In this document: positions 31,671-40,495 of the stretch, piece after piece | Position numbering within the stretch: the stretch's first letter is position 1 | How the letters are laid out: each line of letters starts with the position of its first letter | Assembly (NCBI RefSeq): GCF_027853965.1 | Contig: NZ_JAQGLB010000008.1 | Location: 248,001-312,000, forward strand | Direction: 5' to 3' | DNA: 64,000 nt | Source of the DNA: Saccharopolyspora indica | Lineage (GTDB): Bacteria > Actinomycetota > Actinomycetes > Mycobacteriales > Pseudonocardiaceae | Program-made: the position numbers and the translations under genes | The notes under the pieces: model-generated | The model's database searches: none | Seen by the model: the letters and a program-made list of their open reading frames with translations, nothing else | Told to the model about the DNA's origin: nothing

Positions 31671-32471
31671 ATGTCCGCTCCCCCCTCCGCCACCGGCCGG
31701 GCACGGATCTCCGTGCGAACCCTGCGCACCGACCGGTGGTGGCTGCCCCCGCTGATCACCTTCCTCGCGCTGCTGGCCTTCGTGGTCTACGGCGTGATCC
31801 GCACCTTCATGAACCAGTGGTACTGGGTCCCGGAGTACCACTACCTGGCGCCGTTCTACTCGCCGTGCCTGTCGGCGGCGTGCGTGCCGGGCGCCAGCCA
31901 CTGGGGGCAGCCGGCCCCGGACCTGGGGCCGTTCGTGCCGCCGCCGATCTTCGTGCTGCCGTTCGTCCTCGGCTTCCGGCTGACCTGCTACTACTACCGG
32001 AAGGCCTACTACCGGTCGTTCTGGGCGTCGCCGCCCGCCTGCGCGGTCGGTGAGCCGCACCGCCGCTACACCGGCGAGACCCGCTTCCCGCTGATCATGC
32101 AGAACGTGCACCGCTACTTCTTCTACGCGGCGCTGATCGTGGCGGCGGTGCTCACCTACGACACGGTGATCGCCTTCCGCGGCGCCGACGGCGGCTTCGG
32201 CATCGGTCTCGGCAGCCTGGTGATGGTGGTCAACGTGGCGCTGCTGTGGTCCTACACGCTGTCCTGCCACTCCTGCCGCCACCTGATCGGCGGCCGGATC
32301 AACCACTTCTCGAAGCACCCGGTGCGCTACTGGTTCTGGACCAAGGTCACCTGGCTCAACGGCAAGCACATGCTCCTGGCCTGGGCGTCCCTGGTCTCGG
32401 TGGCCCTGGTCGACCTCTACGTGATGCTGATCGCCAGCGGCGCATTCCCCGATCCCCGGTTGTTCAACTAG
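31671..32471 (+). CDS. sdhC: Succinate dehydrogenase membrane anchor (Sdh1 type, Rv0249c-like)
   Basis: 266 residues with about five membrane segments (LITFLALLAFVVYGVIRTF, PIFVLPFVLGFRLTCYYYRK, YFFYAALIVAAVLTY, LGSLVMVVNVALLWSYTLSCH, MLLAWASLVSVALVDLYVML). Conserved His/Cys residues such as ENVHRY-like QNVHRYFFY, CHSCRHLIGG and NGKHMLL may ligate heme. The single-chain anchor followed by flavoprotein and FeS genes matches the actinobacterial Sdh1 operon (M. tuberculosis Rv0249c-Rv0247c), an energy-conserving menaquinone-linked succinate dehydrogenase. ATG 31671, gap of 10 bp to sdhA. Confidence 0.85.
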   Translation: MSAPPSATGRARISVRTLRTDRWWLPPLITFLALLAFVVYGVIRTFMNQWYWVPEYHYLAPFYSPCLSAACVPGASHWGQPAPDLGPFVPPPIFVLPFVLGFRLTCYYYRKAYYRSFWASPPACAVGEPHRRYTGETRFPLIMQNVHRYFFYAALIVAAVLTYDTVIAFRGADGGFGIGLGSLVMVVNVALLWSYTLSCHSCRHLIGGRINHFSKHPVRYWFWTKVTWLNGKHMLLAWASLVSVALVDLYVMLIASGAFPDPRLFN

Positions 32472-32481
32472 AAGGACGTCG

Positions 32482-34380
32482 ATGGTGGAGATCGAACGGC
32501 ACGAGTACGACGTGGTCGTGATCGGCGCCGGCGGTGCAGGCCTGCGCGCGGCGATCGAGACCCGGTCGCAGGGCCTGCGCACCGCAGTGGTGTGCAAGTC
32601 GTTGTTCGGCAAGGCGCACACGGTGATGGCCGAGGGCGGCATCGCGGCGTCGATGGGCAACGTCAACTCCCGCGACGGCTGGCAGGTGCACTTCCGCGAC
32701 ACCATGCGCGGCGGGAAGTTCCTGAACAACTGGCGGATGGCGGAGCTGCACGCGACGGAAGCGCCGCAGCGGGTGTGGGAGCTGGAGACCTACGGCGCGC
32801 TGTTCGACCGCACCCCGGACGGGCGGATCAGCCAGCGCAACTTCGGCGGCCACGAGTACCCGCGGCTCGCGCACGTCGGCGACCGCACCGGGCTGGAGCT
32901 GATCCGCACGCTGCAGCAGAAGATCGTCTCGCTCCAGCAGGAGGACCACGCGGAGACCGGCGACTACGAGTCCCGGATCAAGGTGTTCCAGGAGTGCACG
33001 GTCACCGAGCTGCTCAAGGACGACGGCCGGATCGCGGGCGCGTTCGGCTACTGGCGGGAATCCGGGCGGTTCGTGCTGTTCGAGGCGCCCGCGGTGATCG
33101 TGGCGACCGGCGGCATCGGCAAGTCGTTCAAGGTCACCTCGAACTCCTGGGAGTACACCGGCGACGGACACGCGCTGGCGATGCGCGCCGGGGCATCGCT
33201 GATCAACATGGAGTTCGTCCAGTTCCACCCGACCGGCATGGTCTGGCCGCCGAGCGTGAAGGGCATCCTGGTCACCGAGTCGGTGCGCGGCGACGGCGGA
33301 GTGCTGCGCAACTCCGAGGGCCGGCGGTTCATGTTCGACTACATCCCCGAGGTGTTCAAGGACAACTACGCCGACAACGAGGCCGAAGCGGACCGCTGGT
33401 ACGACAACCCGGACGACAACCGCCGCCCGCCCGAGCTGCTGCCCCGCGACGAGGTGGCGCGCGCGATCAACAACGAGGTCAAGGAGGGCCGCGGCTCCGA
33501 GCACGGCGGCGTGTTCCTGGACGTCTCGACCCGGCTGCCCGCGGAGAAGATCACCCAGCGGCTGCCGTCGATGTACCACCAGTTCAAGGAACTGGCCGAT
33601 GTGGACATCACCGCGGAGCCGATGGAGGTCGGCCCGACCTGCCACTACGTGATGGGCGGCGTGGAGGTGGATCCGGACACGGCGGCATCGCGGGTGCCGG
33701 GCCTGTTCGCGGCGGGCGAGGTGGCCGGTGGGATGCACGGATCCAACCGCCTGGGCGGGAATTCGCTGTCCGACCTGCTGGTCTTCGGGCGCCGAGCGGG
33801 CAGCGGCGCCGCCGGGTACGTCTCCGCGCTGGGCATCCGCCCGAGCATCGAACCCTCCGATGTGGACGATGCGGCGCGGCGCGCGCAGGACCCGTTCACC
33901 GCTTCGGCCGAGCCGGTGGGCGAGAATCCCTATGCGCTGCACGCCGAACTCCAGCAGGTGATGAACGACCTGGTCGGCATCATCCGCCGCGGCGGGGAGA
34001 TGCGGCAGGCGCTGGAGCGGCTGCACGACCTCAAGGCCCGCGCCCGGCACCTCGCGGTGGAGGGCAACCGCCAGTTCAACCCGGGCTGGCACCTCGCCCT
34101 CGACCTGCGGAACATGCTGCTGGTCAGCGAGTGCGTGGCGCGCGCGGCCCTGCTGCGCACCGAGAGCCGCGGCGGCCACACCCGCGACGACCACCCGGCG
34201 ATGGAACCGAAGTGGCGCCGCAAGCTGCTGGTGTGCGAGCTGGCGGCCGACCGCGTCGAGGTGACCGAGCAGCCGCAACCGCCGATGCGCGGCGACCTCC
34301 TGGAGCTGTTCAAGCTGGAAGAGCTGCGCAAGTACTACACCGAGGAAGAGCTCGCGGACGTCCAGGTTGGAGAGATCTGA
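32482..34380 (+). CDS. sdhA: Succinate dehydrogenase flavoprotein subunit
   Basis: 632 residues, ATG 32482 (GAAGGA upstream). FAD dinucleotide fold VVVIGAGGAGLRAAIET; the histidine that carries covalent FAD lies in KAHTVMAEGGIAASMGN; substrate-binding and catalytic residues occur in EFVQFHPTGM, ESVRGDGGVLRNSEGRRFM and HYVMGGVEV, and the second FAD loop is GEVAGGMHGSNRLGGNSLSDLLVFGRRAG. It oxidises succinate to fumarate on the cytoplasmic side. ATGA overlap with sdhB ensures coupled translation. Confidence 0.97.
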   Translation: MVEIERHEYDVVVIGAGGAGLRAAIETRSQGLRTAVVCKSLFGKAHTVMAEGGIAASMGNVNSRDGWQVHFRDTMRGGKFLNNWRMAELHATEAPQRVWELETYGALFDRTPDGRISQRNFGGHEYPRLAHVGDRTGLELIRTLQQKIVSLQQEDHAETGDYESRIKVFQECTVTELLKDDGRIAGAFGYWRESGRFVLFEAPAVIVATGGIGKSFKVTSNSWEYTGDGHALAMRAGASLINMEFVQFHPTGMVWPPSVKGILVTESVRGDGGVLRNSEGRRFMFDYIPEVFKDNYADNEAEADRWYDNPDDNRRPPELLPRDEVARAINNEVKEGRGSEHGGVFLDVSTRLPAEKITQRLPSMYHQFKELADVDITAEPMEVGPTCHYVMGGVEVDPDTAASRVPGLFAAGEVAGGMHGSNRLGGNSLSDLLVFGRRAGSGAAGYVSALGIRPSIEPSDVDDAARRAQDPFTASAEPVGENPYALHAELQQVMNDLVGIIRRGGEMRQALERLHDLKARARHLAVEGNRQFNPGWHLALDLRNMLLVSECVARAALLRTESRGGHTRDDHPAMEPKWRRKLLVCELAADRVEVTEQPQPPMRGDLLELFKLEELRKYYTEEELADVQVGEI

Positions 34381-35123
34381 TGGGATACCAGGCGCACTTC
34401 CGGGTGTGGCGCGGCGCGGACGACGGCAGGCTGCGCGACTACGCGGTGGAGGTCAACGAGGGCGAGGTGGTGCTCGACATCATCCACCGCCTGCAGGCCA
34501 CCCAGTGCCCGGACATGGCGGTCCGGTGGAACTGCAAGGCGGGCAAGTGCGGCTCCTGCTCGGCCGAGATCAACGGCCGCCCCCGCCTGATGTGCATGAC
34601 CCGCATGTCCACCTTCGACCGCGCCGAGACGATCACGGTCACCCCGATGCGCACGTTCCCGCTGGTGAAAGACCTGGTGACGGACGTGTCCTACAACTAC
34701 ACCAAGGCCCGCGAGGTCCCGTCGTTCAAGCCGCCCGCGGACCTGGAACCGGGCGAGTACCGGATGCAGCAGGTGGACGTCCAGCGCTCGCAGGAGTTCC
34801 GCAAGTGCATCGAGTGCTTCCTCTGCCAGAACACCTGCCACGTGATCCGCGACCACGACGACAACAAGCAGTCCTTCTCCGGCCCCCGCTTCCTGATGCG
34901 GGTGGCGGAACTGGAGATGCACCCCCTCGACGAAGCGGAGAACCGCCCGGAAGAAGCCCGCGGCGACCACGGCCTGGGCTACTGCAACATCACGAAGTGC
35001 TGCACGGACGTCTGCCCGGAGAACATCCACATCACGGACAACGCCCTGATCCCCCTGAAAGAACGCCTAGCGGACCGCCGCTACGACCCGATCCTCCGCC
35101 TGTTCACCAGGAAGAAGGACTGA
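34380..35123 (+). CDS. sdhB: Succinate dehydrogenase iron-sulfur subunit
   Basis: 247 residues. The [2Fe-2S] cluster is in WNCKAGKCGSCSAEINGRPRLMC; the [4Fe-4S]/[3Fe-4S] ligands lie in CIECFLCQNTCHVI and CNITKCCTDVCPENI. It carries electrons from SdhA to menaquinone at the membrane anchor. The GYCNITKCC...CPENIHITDNALIPLKER C terminus is characteristic of the actinobacterial Sdh1 group. Last gene of the operon; no clear terminator hairpin follows in the 100 bp before the next gene. Confidence 0.96.
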   Translation: MGYQAHFRVWRGADDGRLRDYAVEVNEGEVVLDIIHRLQATQCPDMAVRWNCKAGKCGSCSAEINGRPRLMCMTRMSTFDRAETITVTPMRTFPLVKDLVTDVSYNYTKAREVPSFKPPADLEPGEYRMQQVDVQRSQEFRKCIECFLCQNTCHVIRDHDDNKQSFSGPRFLMRVAELEMHPLDEAENRPEEARGDHGLGYCNITKCCTDVCPENIHITDNALIPLKERLADRRYDPILRLFTRKKD

Positions 35124-35225
35124 CCAGGCCTTTCGTACCGCCCATTGCGCCACAAGAGGGACGGACAACTGGAAATCGGATGGTTCTGAATCGAACTTGG
35201 TAGGTTCCCCGCCCGGGGAGGAACG

Positions 35226-35522
35226 ATGAGCTACCAGGTTCTTGTCGAAGAACTGAGAAGGGCATCCGACGCGACCGTTTCGGCGGTTGAACAAGCTGGG
35301 GAAGCGCAGCTCGGCGCGATCGGGGAGAAGATCAGCCGGGCGCTGCCCGGCACCACGGCGGCCCCGGCGGCGTCGAGCACCGGCCGCAGCTGGATGGACG
35401 GGGTGAAGCGCTGGTGCCGGGCCGGTACCGATCACGCTGAAGCCCTGCGCAGGAGTGCCGACACCTACGAGGGAACGGACCAAGGCGCGGTTTCGGATCT
35501 GAAGGCCGCAGGTGGAGCGTGA
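35226..35522 (+). CDS. EspC-like type VII secretion-associated protein
   Basis: 98 residues, ATG 35226 with GGGGAGGAACG upstream. It starts MSYQVLVEELRRASDATVSAVEQAG and ends YEGTDQGAVSDLKAAGGA: two amphipathic helices around a Gly/Ala/Pro-rich turn, with SWMDGVKRWCRAG in the middle. This is the pattern of EspC/WXG100-related small proteins that precede T7SS substrates in actinomycetes; the W is shifted and no strict WxG is present. Its stop shares a base with the start of the next gene, so the two are a unit. Confidence 0.7.
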   Translation: MSYQVLVEELRRASDATVSAVEQAGEAQLGAIGEKISRALPGTTAAPAASSTGRSWMDGVKRWCRAGTDHAEALRRSADTYEGTDQGAVSDLKAAGGA

Positions 35523-37206
35523 TGGCGACCATCGCGGACATCCGCCAGTGGAAACCGGCCCTGCTCGACGAAGCCGTCGACGACCTGAAGCGCGAAGAAG
35601 ACCGCCTGGTGCGGTTGGACGATGAGCTCGCCGCGTCCGGAAAGCCCGCGGAGTGGCAGGGCGACGCGGCGCAGGCGGCGGAGGCCGGCATCGCGACCTC
35701 GGTGAGCAGCTGCGCGAACTCGTCGTCGAGGTGGCGGCGGTGCGTCGCGCGCTCATCGCGAACGTGGGGGAGGTCGAGGCGGTCCAGCGGCAGCTGGCCG
35801 AAGCCGATGCGCTGGCGAGCAGCTACCGGTTCCGCATCCTCGACGACGGCCGGATCGAAGACCTCGACAAGGTCGTGGTCGGTGGCCCCGGCAGCAGGCT
35901 TGACGATGAGGACCTCTACCGGATCCGCCAGGTGCGGCCGGATCTCGTGGAGCGAGTCAAGCGTCTGCTGGCCCAGGCCGAAGACGCGGACGCCGAGCTG
36001 ACGAAGGTCCTGCGCGACGCGGACCTGAACCTGATGGAAACCGGCGACGGCTCGCTCGCGGACGCAGCGGCCCTCGGCGAGGCGAGAGGTCTCGCCGAAA
36101 CGGTGGAACCACCGCCACCGGGAACCCCGGCCGACAACGCGCGCTGGTGGGAATCCCTGCCTGCGGAAACCCGCGCGGCCATGGCAGAAGCCCCGCCGCC
36201 CTGGCTGGGAAACATGGACGGAATCCCAGCGGTAGTCCGCCACACGGCCAACATCAACCGCCTCGACGACGAGAGAACCGTGCTCCAAGGCCAAGCGGCC
36301 CAGCTGCGGTCAAGGCTGAACCAGCCATACCCAGGCCCCGGCGGCAGACTGCAGAAGTCCCTGGATCAGCAAGAACTCCAACGCCTCGACGACAAGCTGA
36401 AGTCGTTGGATCAGATCAACAACGTCATGGAACGAGGCGACCGCCAACTCCTGGTCATGGACAGCTCCGGCGAACGCATGAAAGCAGCGGTCGCGATCGG
36501 AGACGTGGACAAGGCCAGTCACGTCGCGGTCTTCACCCCAGGCCTGGAAAGCGCAGTGGAGAAGGGCAGTCTGGGTGACTACGACCAGAGTATGAACCTG
36601 CTTAAAGCGGACGCGCAGGCCTTGGTGGCACGAGATGGAGGTAATGTTGCGACCGTTACGTGGATGGGTTACGAAGCGCCGCAACTGAACGAGACGCTGG
36701 AGCCTACCGATTCGGTAGTTGCAGACAATGCCGCCAGGCGAGGAGCGGATAGATTGGCTGACTTCTATCGCGGGATAAACGAGTCTCGGACAAACGATCC
36801 GCATCTGGTGGCGGTTGGGCATTCATACGGATCATCGACGACGGGCTATGCCCTTCAGCATGAAGGAACCGGAGTTGACTCCGCTGTAGTGATGGGGTCA
36901 CCAGGAATTGGTACGCCGCATTATTCGACGATCGGCGTGCCGGACGGCCAGATCTACAACCTGGAGTCAAAATGGGATCCGGTCGCAGATTTGGGACGTT
37001 TTGGGTTTGACCCATCCAATATGCCCGGTGTTGACAACCTGTCCACGAGCGACGCGGTAGCAGCTGATGGTCGACAGCTCAAGGAGTCTGCCGGGCACGG
37101 CACGGGTGGTGGAGGTGGTTACCTCGACAAGGGGACTACGAGTCAGTACAACGTCGGGGTGATTGTCGCGGGAAAGCCTGACCTGGCTGTCGACGCAAGA
37201 GGTTGA
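35522..37206 (+). pseudogene. DUF1023 alpha/beta-hydrolase gene with a frameshift near 35690-35705
   Basis: The frame starting at ATG 35522 encodes the helical T7SS-type N terminus (MATIADIRQWKPALLDEAVD...WQGDAAQAAEAGIA), then goes out of register. The rest continues in the -1 frame from about 35700 (LGEQLRELVVEVAAVRRAL) to the stop at 37204-37206. One base is missing or two are added. The downstream part is complete DUF1023: RDGGNVATVTWMGYEAP, the nucleophile elbow VGHSYGSSTTGYAL (about 36818-36840), VMGSPGIG, and SAGHGTGGGGGYLD with the His. The Ser-hydrolase machinery is intact, so this is either a sequencing error or a recent inactivation. The 3' half is lower in GC than the 5' half. Confidence 0.75.
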
Positions 37207-37208
37207 TT

Positions 37209-37775
37209 GTGGTGCGCAAGTATTCCGTGAAGTGGTTTTTGTTGCTTCTCCTTTTTTCGTTGTTGGTTTCCGGGTGCGGGGGGAACGAGTTGACTTCAAA
37301 GCATGGTGGTGACCTTCAAACGCAGCGCGACGAGCTGCTGCGGCGCCCAGGCATCGAGGAAGCCAGTGCTCGGTACCAGGAAATGTTGACTCGGATGCGT
37401 GATGGCCTGGCGGCACGCTTCACCTGGATGCGTTGGGGAACTTCGCAGGAGCTGATTCGGGCAGGATGCGCGGAGTTTGACTTTGCCAAGGATGACCTTG
37501 AGTCGCAGACGCTTGGTGTTTGGGTGGCGTTCGGTGATATTCCTGATGCGGAGTGGCCGGAGGTGCAGCTGGTTGTCACCGAAATCGCCGCCGGGTATGG
37601 GTTTGGGTCGCCTCGCATCATGAGTGACCGTCCGGGCGACCACACGATTACTGCGCTCGATCAGTACGGTGCGTCCTACAGCGTGACCGGAGGCAGGAAC
37701 ATCTCCCTTAACGGAAGTACGGGTTGCCACCTGCCGCAGGCGGTGAAGGATCGCATCGCTGCGACTGGACAGTAG
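37209..37775 (+). CDS. Lipoprotein accompanying the DUF1023 hydrolase
   Basis: 188 residues from GTG 37209, two bases after the hydrolase stop, with AGAGG upstream. Basic N terminus, hydrophobic core WFLLLLLFSLLVSGC with a perfect lipobox (Cys about residue 24). The mature part includes RDGLAARFTWMRWGTSQELIRAGC, VWVAFGDIPDAEWPEVQLVVTEIAAGYGF and a C-terminal NGSTGCHLP. It resembles mycobacterial LppA/LppB-like orphan lipoproteins. Low GC relative to the window. Its position after a secreted-type hydrolase would suit a protective surface partner (inference). A 14-bp-arm terminator follows. Confidence 0.75.
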   Translation: MVRKYSVKWFLLLLLFSLLVSGCGGNELTSKHGGDLQTQRDELLRRPGIEEASARYQEMLTRMRDGLAARFTWMRWGTSQELIRAGCAEFDFAKDDLESQTLGVWVAFGDIPDAEWPEVQLVVTEIAAGYGFGSPRIMSDRPGDHTITALDQYGASYSVTGGRNISLNGSTGCHLPQAVKDRIAATGQ

Positions 37776-38029
37776 TGGTAAGGGCCTGTTCGCCTGGTCG
37801 GGCGAACAGGCCCTCTCCTTGGTGTCCATGTGGTGGCGTGCGTGGCCTGGCGTGCGTCGAGGGCTGCTGTGGTCTTCGCTGCCCGGTTCTTCAGGTCGGT
37901 TTCGGCTGTTGTCAGGCAGAAGCCGTCGGTGGGGCCGCCCAGGCCGAACTCCGCCTCGTCTCCGTAGATCGTGCAGTTGATCGAGCAGGTGTCTATCCAG
38001 GCGCACGCTGTCACGTCGACATCGCTCAT
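37676..38029 (-). CDS. Small Cys-containing hypothetical protein (possibly 3'-disrupted)
   Basis: ATG 38029 with AAGGGAG upstream on the minus strand. The first 50 residues (SDVDVTACAWIDTCSINC, YGDEAEFGLGG, TDGFCLTTAETDLKNRAAK) look like a genuine small actinobacterial protein with C/W/N conserved features. From about residue 60 on, the sequence becomes R/T/P-rich and runs antisense through the terminator hairpin of the lipoprotein gene. The original stop has probably been lost and only the first 60 or so codons are meaningful. Confidence 0.45.
   Translation of the reverse strand: MSDVDVTACAWIDTCSINCTIYGDEAEFGLGGPTDGFCLTTAETDLKNRAAKTTAALDARQATHATTWTPRRGPVRPTRRTGPYHYCPVAAMRSFTACGRWQPVLPLREMFLPPVTL
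37781..37818 (+). terminator. Terminator after the lipoprotein gene
   Basis: 14-bp arms AGGGCCTGTTCGCC (37781-37794) and GGCGAACAGGCCCT (37801-37814), 6-nt loop, then the pyrimidine-rich CTCCTT. Confidence 0.8.
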
Positions 38030-38746
38030 GCCCGACTCCCTTCCCGAGCTCGGACGTGTTGGTCGACTGAGTGCCCGGTGGATCGCTCTAGGTTTCTCGC
38101 TGTTCGCAGCCGGAGGTCGGCCAGCGGATCGGCGAGGGTGCCGCGAGGACCGGCAGGATCGAGGGGTGGCGCCGGTCGGGCTTGGGGCGTAGCGCCCGCG
38201 GCGCGGTGCCGGTGTGCGGCACCGTGGAGTTCGGTTGGTGTTCATCTGGGGTTGGGCGAAATGCGCATCGGGGGCTTTGCGGGCTCGGTGTTAATTGTGT
38301 GAATAGGGGATCTCCTGCCGTTGTCCGCCGCGTAAAAATTACTGGTGGGAAGTTCTTGAATCGTTTCTCCGGTCCGCTGTGGACAGTTTTGAGAAGGCTG
38401 GCGGGTTTTGGTCAGGGTGCTGGTGGTCTGTGCTCTGGTCGTTATCTTCGGGGCTGACCGGGTCGAATTCTCAAGCACTGCGAGTGGCGCGGGCGAGTCG
38501 GGAGGTGCGGGCGTGCGGCGAACCCCTGCTGGGGTGGCGACATGGCTTCCCACCTGCGGTTTCATCGGCTTTCCCGGATTGGTGGGTGGATGTCGTGGCC
38601 CCCGGAGGCGGCGTCCGCCCGCTGCTGAACCCTGATTCTCGTGCAGATGTCGGTCAACGCCGACCGCTGGAGATGCTCATTCCCAACGGTTTCCGGTTCG
38701 CCGGTAGGTCCATTGTGGATTCTTCGGTGGTCGGGTGTTCCTGGCG
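38030..38746. other. 720-bp region without a supported gene
   Basis: Open frames of 75-125 codons exist (for example from 38379 and 38408 on plus), but they lack ribosome sites, lack the strong GC3 bias of real genes here, and show no recognisable motifs. The stretch 38260-38480 is distinctly AT-richer (for example CGCGTAAAAATTACTGG). It may contain decayed sequence adjoining the secretion-associated genes. Confidence 0.5.
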
Positions 38747-39394
38747 ATGACGGCCAGAGGAAGTGCGGCGGACGTGCAGCAGGTTCTCGCGGCATTCGAC
38801 GGATTCGCGCCGGTGGTGACTGTTCTGCTCCCGCTTTCGGTGGCGGTGGGATTGGGATCCGCGGTGGCGCGCGCAGTGGCTCGCAGCGGTCCCGACCCGC
38901 GGGAGCCGCTGCTCGACGGGGCGCTCGTGTACTCGGCGCTCTGCGTCGGGTACCTGGTCTTCCTCCCGCAGCCGCCCGCTCCGGAACCCGTCCGGCCCAG
39001 CCTCGGCAAGGACGTGTCGATGGCGCTGACGGCCGGCCCCGGCGATGTGCTGCCCTGGGTCCAGCTGGCCGGGAACGTGCTGCTGCTGGTGCCGCTGGCG
39101 GTGCTGGTGCCGCAGCGGCTGCCGTGGTTCGACAGCGTCGTCAAGATCGCGTTCGCCGGGCTGCTGCTGTCGGTGTCCATCGAGCTGACCCAGTTCCTGG
39201 CCGTTCCCGGCCGGGTCGCCGCGACCGACGACGTCGTGTGCAACACGATCGGCGCGGCCGTCGGCGGGATCCTGGCGCGGCTGCCGCACTGGGTCGGCAG
39301 CCGCCCGCAGCACAGCGTCGGCCAGCCGGTGTGGGTGCTGATCGCCAAGGTCGAGCAGGAGCGCGGAGCGCTCAGCAGGCAGCGATCACGATGA
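38747..39394 (+). CDS. VanZ-family membrane protein
   Basis: 215 residues with four or five membrane segments. VanZ-like core: PWVQLAGNVLLLVPLAVLVPQRLPW, IAFAGLLLSVSIELTQFLAVPGRVAATDDVVCNTIGAAVGGILA (the conserved S..IE..Q and R..D..D...N..G motifs). VanZ homologues confer low-level teicoplanin resistance in enterococci; in actinomycetes their role is open. ATG 38747; GTG 38735 is an alternative start; neither has a strong ribosome site. Convergent with the SDR gene. Confidence 0.85.
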   Translation: MTARGSAADVQQVLAAFDGFAPVVTVLLPLSVAVGLGSAVARAVARSGPDPREPLLDGALVYSALCVGYLVFLPQPPAPEPVRPSLGKDVSMALTAGPGDVLPWVQLAGNVLLLVPLAVLVPQRLPWFDSVVKIAFAGLLLSVSIELTQFLAVPGRVAATDDVVCNTIGAAVGGILARLPHWVGSRPQHSVGQPVWVLIAKVEQERGALSRQRSR

Positions 39395-39397
39395 GCC

Positions 39398-39444
39398 CCG
39401 GTGGCCGGGGAAGCGTTTCCGCGTCAGACATCCCCGGCCACCGG
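39398..39444. terminator. Bidirectional terminator between vanZ-like and SDR genes
   Basis: 14-bp arms CCGGTGGCCGGGGA (39398-39411) and TCCCCGGCCACCGG (39431-39444), 19-nt loop, between two convergent stop codons. Confidence 0.75.
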
Positions 39445-39466
39445 TTCCACCATCCGAAGTGGACGG

Positions 39467-40339
39467 TCAACGCTGGATCTTCTCGTTGCGCTCGCTCAGC
39501 GAACGGCCGAGCGCGGCGACCTCCTGCTCCATCTTCGGGATCAGGCGGCGCACGGTCGGGCGCATGAGGAACTCGACGAGCCGGGACGACGGGACGTTGC
39601 GCAGCCAGTGCATCAGCGCGATCGCGCGCGGGACGTACACCCGGCGGGCGCGTCGCTCGACGCCGTCGGCGAAGGCCTCGGCGCAGTCCTGGACGCTCGT
39701 GGTGGCGCGCATCGGCCAGGGCAGGCGCTTGCGCATCATCTCGAAGGCGCTCAGGTCGTGCGCCACGTCGCGCACCATGTCGGTGTCGATCCACGACGGG
39801 TGCGCGCTGCCCACGCCCACGCCCAGGTGCATGACCTCGGTGCGCAGCGCGCAGGCGAGCGCTTCCGCACCCGACTTGCTCGCGGTGTAGGCGGCCATGC
39901 CGCCGATCGGCGTGAACGCCGACAGCGACGAGACCACCAGCAGGTAGCCGCGGCGCTCGATCAGGTGCGGCAGGGCCGCGCGGGCGGTGTGGAAGACACC
40001 GTTGATGTTGACGTCGATGGTCTTGGTGAACGCGCTCGGGTCGCTCTTGCGCACGGTCCCGATCGGGGCGATCCCGGCGTTGGCGATGACCGCGTCGATT
40101 CGGCCGAGCTGCTCGGCTGCGGCGTCCACGGCTGCCTTGATCGAGTCGCCGTCGGTGACGTCGGCCTCGGCCCAGAAGTGGCCGTCGCCGAGTTCTGCCG
40201 CGACGGCGGCGAGCTCGTCGGGCTCCAGGCCGATCAGGGCGAGCCGTGCGCCGCGGCGGGCCAGCTCCCGGGCGGTCTGCGCGCCGATCCCTCGCGCGGC
40301 ACCGGTGATCAGGACGACCTTGCCGGACACCTTCGGCAT
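39467..40339 (-). CDS. Short-chain dehydrogenase/reductase
   Basis: 290 residues, ATG 40339 with GGGAG five bases upstream (a GTG six bases earlier would overlap that site). Rossmann TGAARGIGAQTARELARRG, DVTDGDS, NAGIAPIG, catalytic VSSLSAFTPIGGMAAYTASKSG (Ser, Tyr, Lys), and a C-terminal extension LPWPMRATTSVQDCAEAFADGV...EFLMRPTVRRLIPKMEQEVAALGRSL. This is typical of actinobacterial steroid/lipid SDRs in mycolata and relatives. Two tandem CTACT/AGTAG palindromes upstream suggest TetR-type control. Confidence 0.93.
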   Translation of the reverse strand: MPKVSGKVVLITGAARGIGAQTARELARRGARLALIGLEPDELAAVAAELGDGHFWAEADVTDGDSIKAAVDAAAEQLGRIDAVIANAGIAPIGTVRKSDPSAFTKTIDVNINGVFHTARAALPHLIERRGYLLVVSSLSAFTPIGGMAAYTASKSGAEALACALRTEVMHLGVGVGSAHPSWIDTDMVRDVAHDLSAFEMMRKRLPWPMRATTSVQDCAEAFADGVERRARRVYVPRAIALMHWLRNVPSSRLVEFLMRPTVRRLIPKMEQEVAALGRSLSERNEKIQR

Positions 40340-40363
40340 GAGCACTCCCTCGGTCGACGTTAT

Positions 40364-40391
40364 CTACTCGACAGTAGGCTACTCATAGTAG
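40364..40391. promoter_or_regulatory. Tandem operator palindromes upstream of the SDR gene
   Basis: CTACT-CGAC-AGTAG (40364-40377) and CTACT-CAT-AGTAG (40379-40391) lie 25-52 bp before the SDR start. TAnT/AnTA-type symmetric sites like these are usual for TetR repressors of lipid and steroid genes. No regulator gene is adjacent. Confidence 0.5.
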
Positions 40392-40431
40392 GTTTCGTCG
40401 GAGCGCTGCGGAAGAGGCGGATTCCGCGGGC

Positions 40432-40462
40432 TTGACCCTCCAGTCGCTGGAGGCCGCACCGT
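40432..40462 (+). promoter_or_regulatory. MerR-type promoter/operator of the BAAT-like hydrolase gene
   Basis: -35 TTGACC (40432-40437), 19-bp spacer, -10 CACCGT (40457-40462). Palindrome CCTCCAG-TCG-CTGGAGG (40437-40453) lies between them. It has the same -35, half-site core and -10 type as the promoter at 8875-8905. Confidence 0.7.
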
Positions 40463-40495
40463 TGACCCCACTCGATCTTGAAGTGGAGGTTTCCG

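Noticed and set aside
31631..32053. Alternative plus-strand frame overlapping sdhC
   Set aside because: Out-of-frame shadow; sdhC has five membrane segments and continuous coding bias.
38379..38750. Small plus-strand open frames before the VanZ-like gene
   Set aside because: No ribosome site, no GC3 bias and no recognisable features; treated as non-coding.
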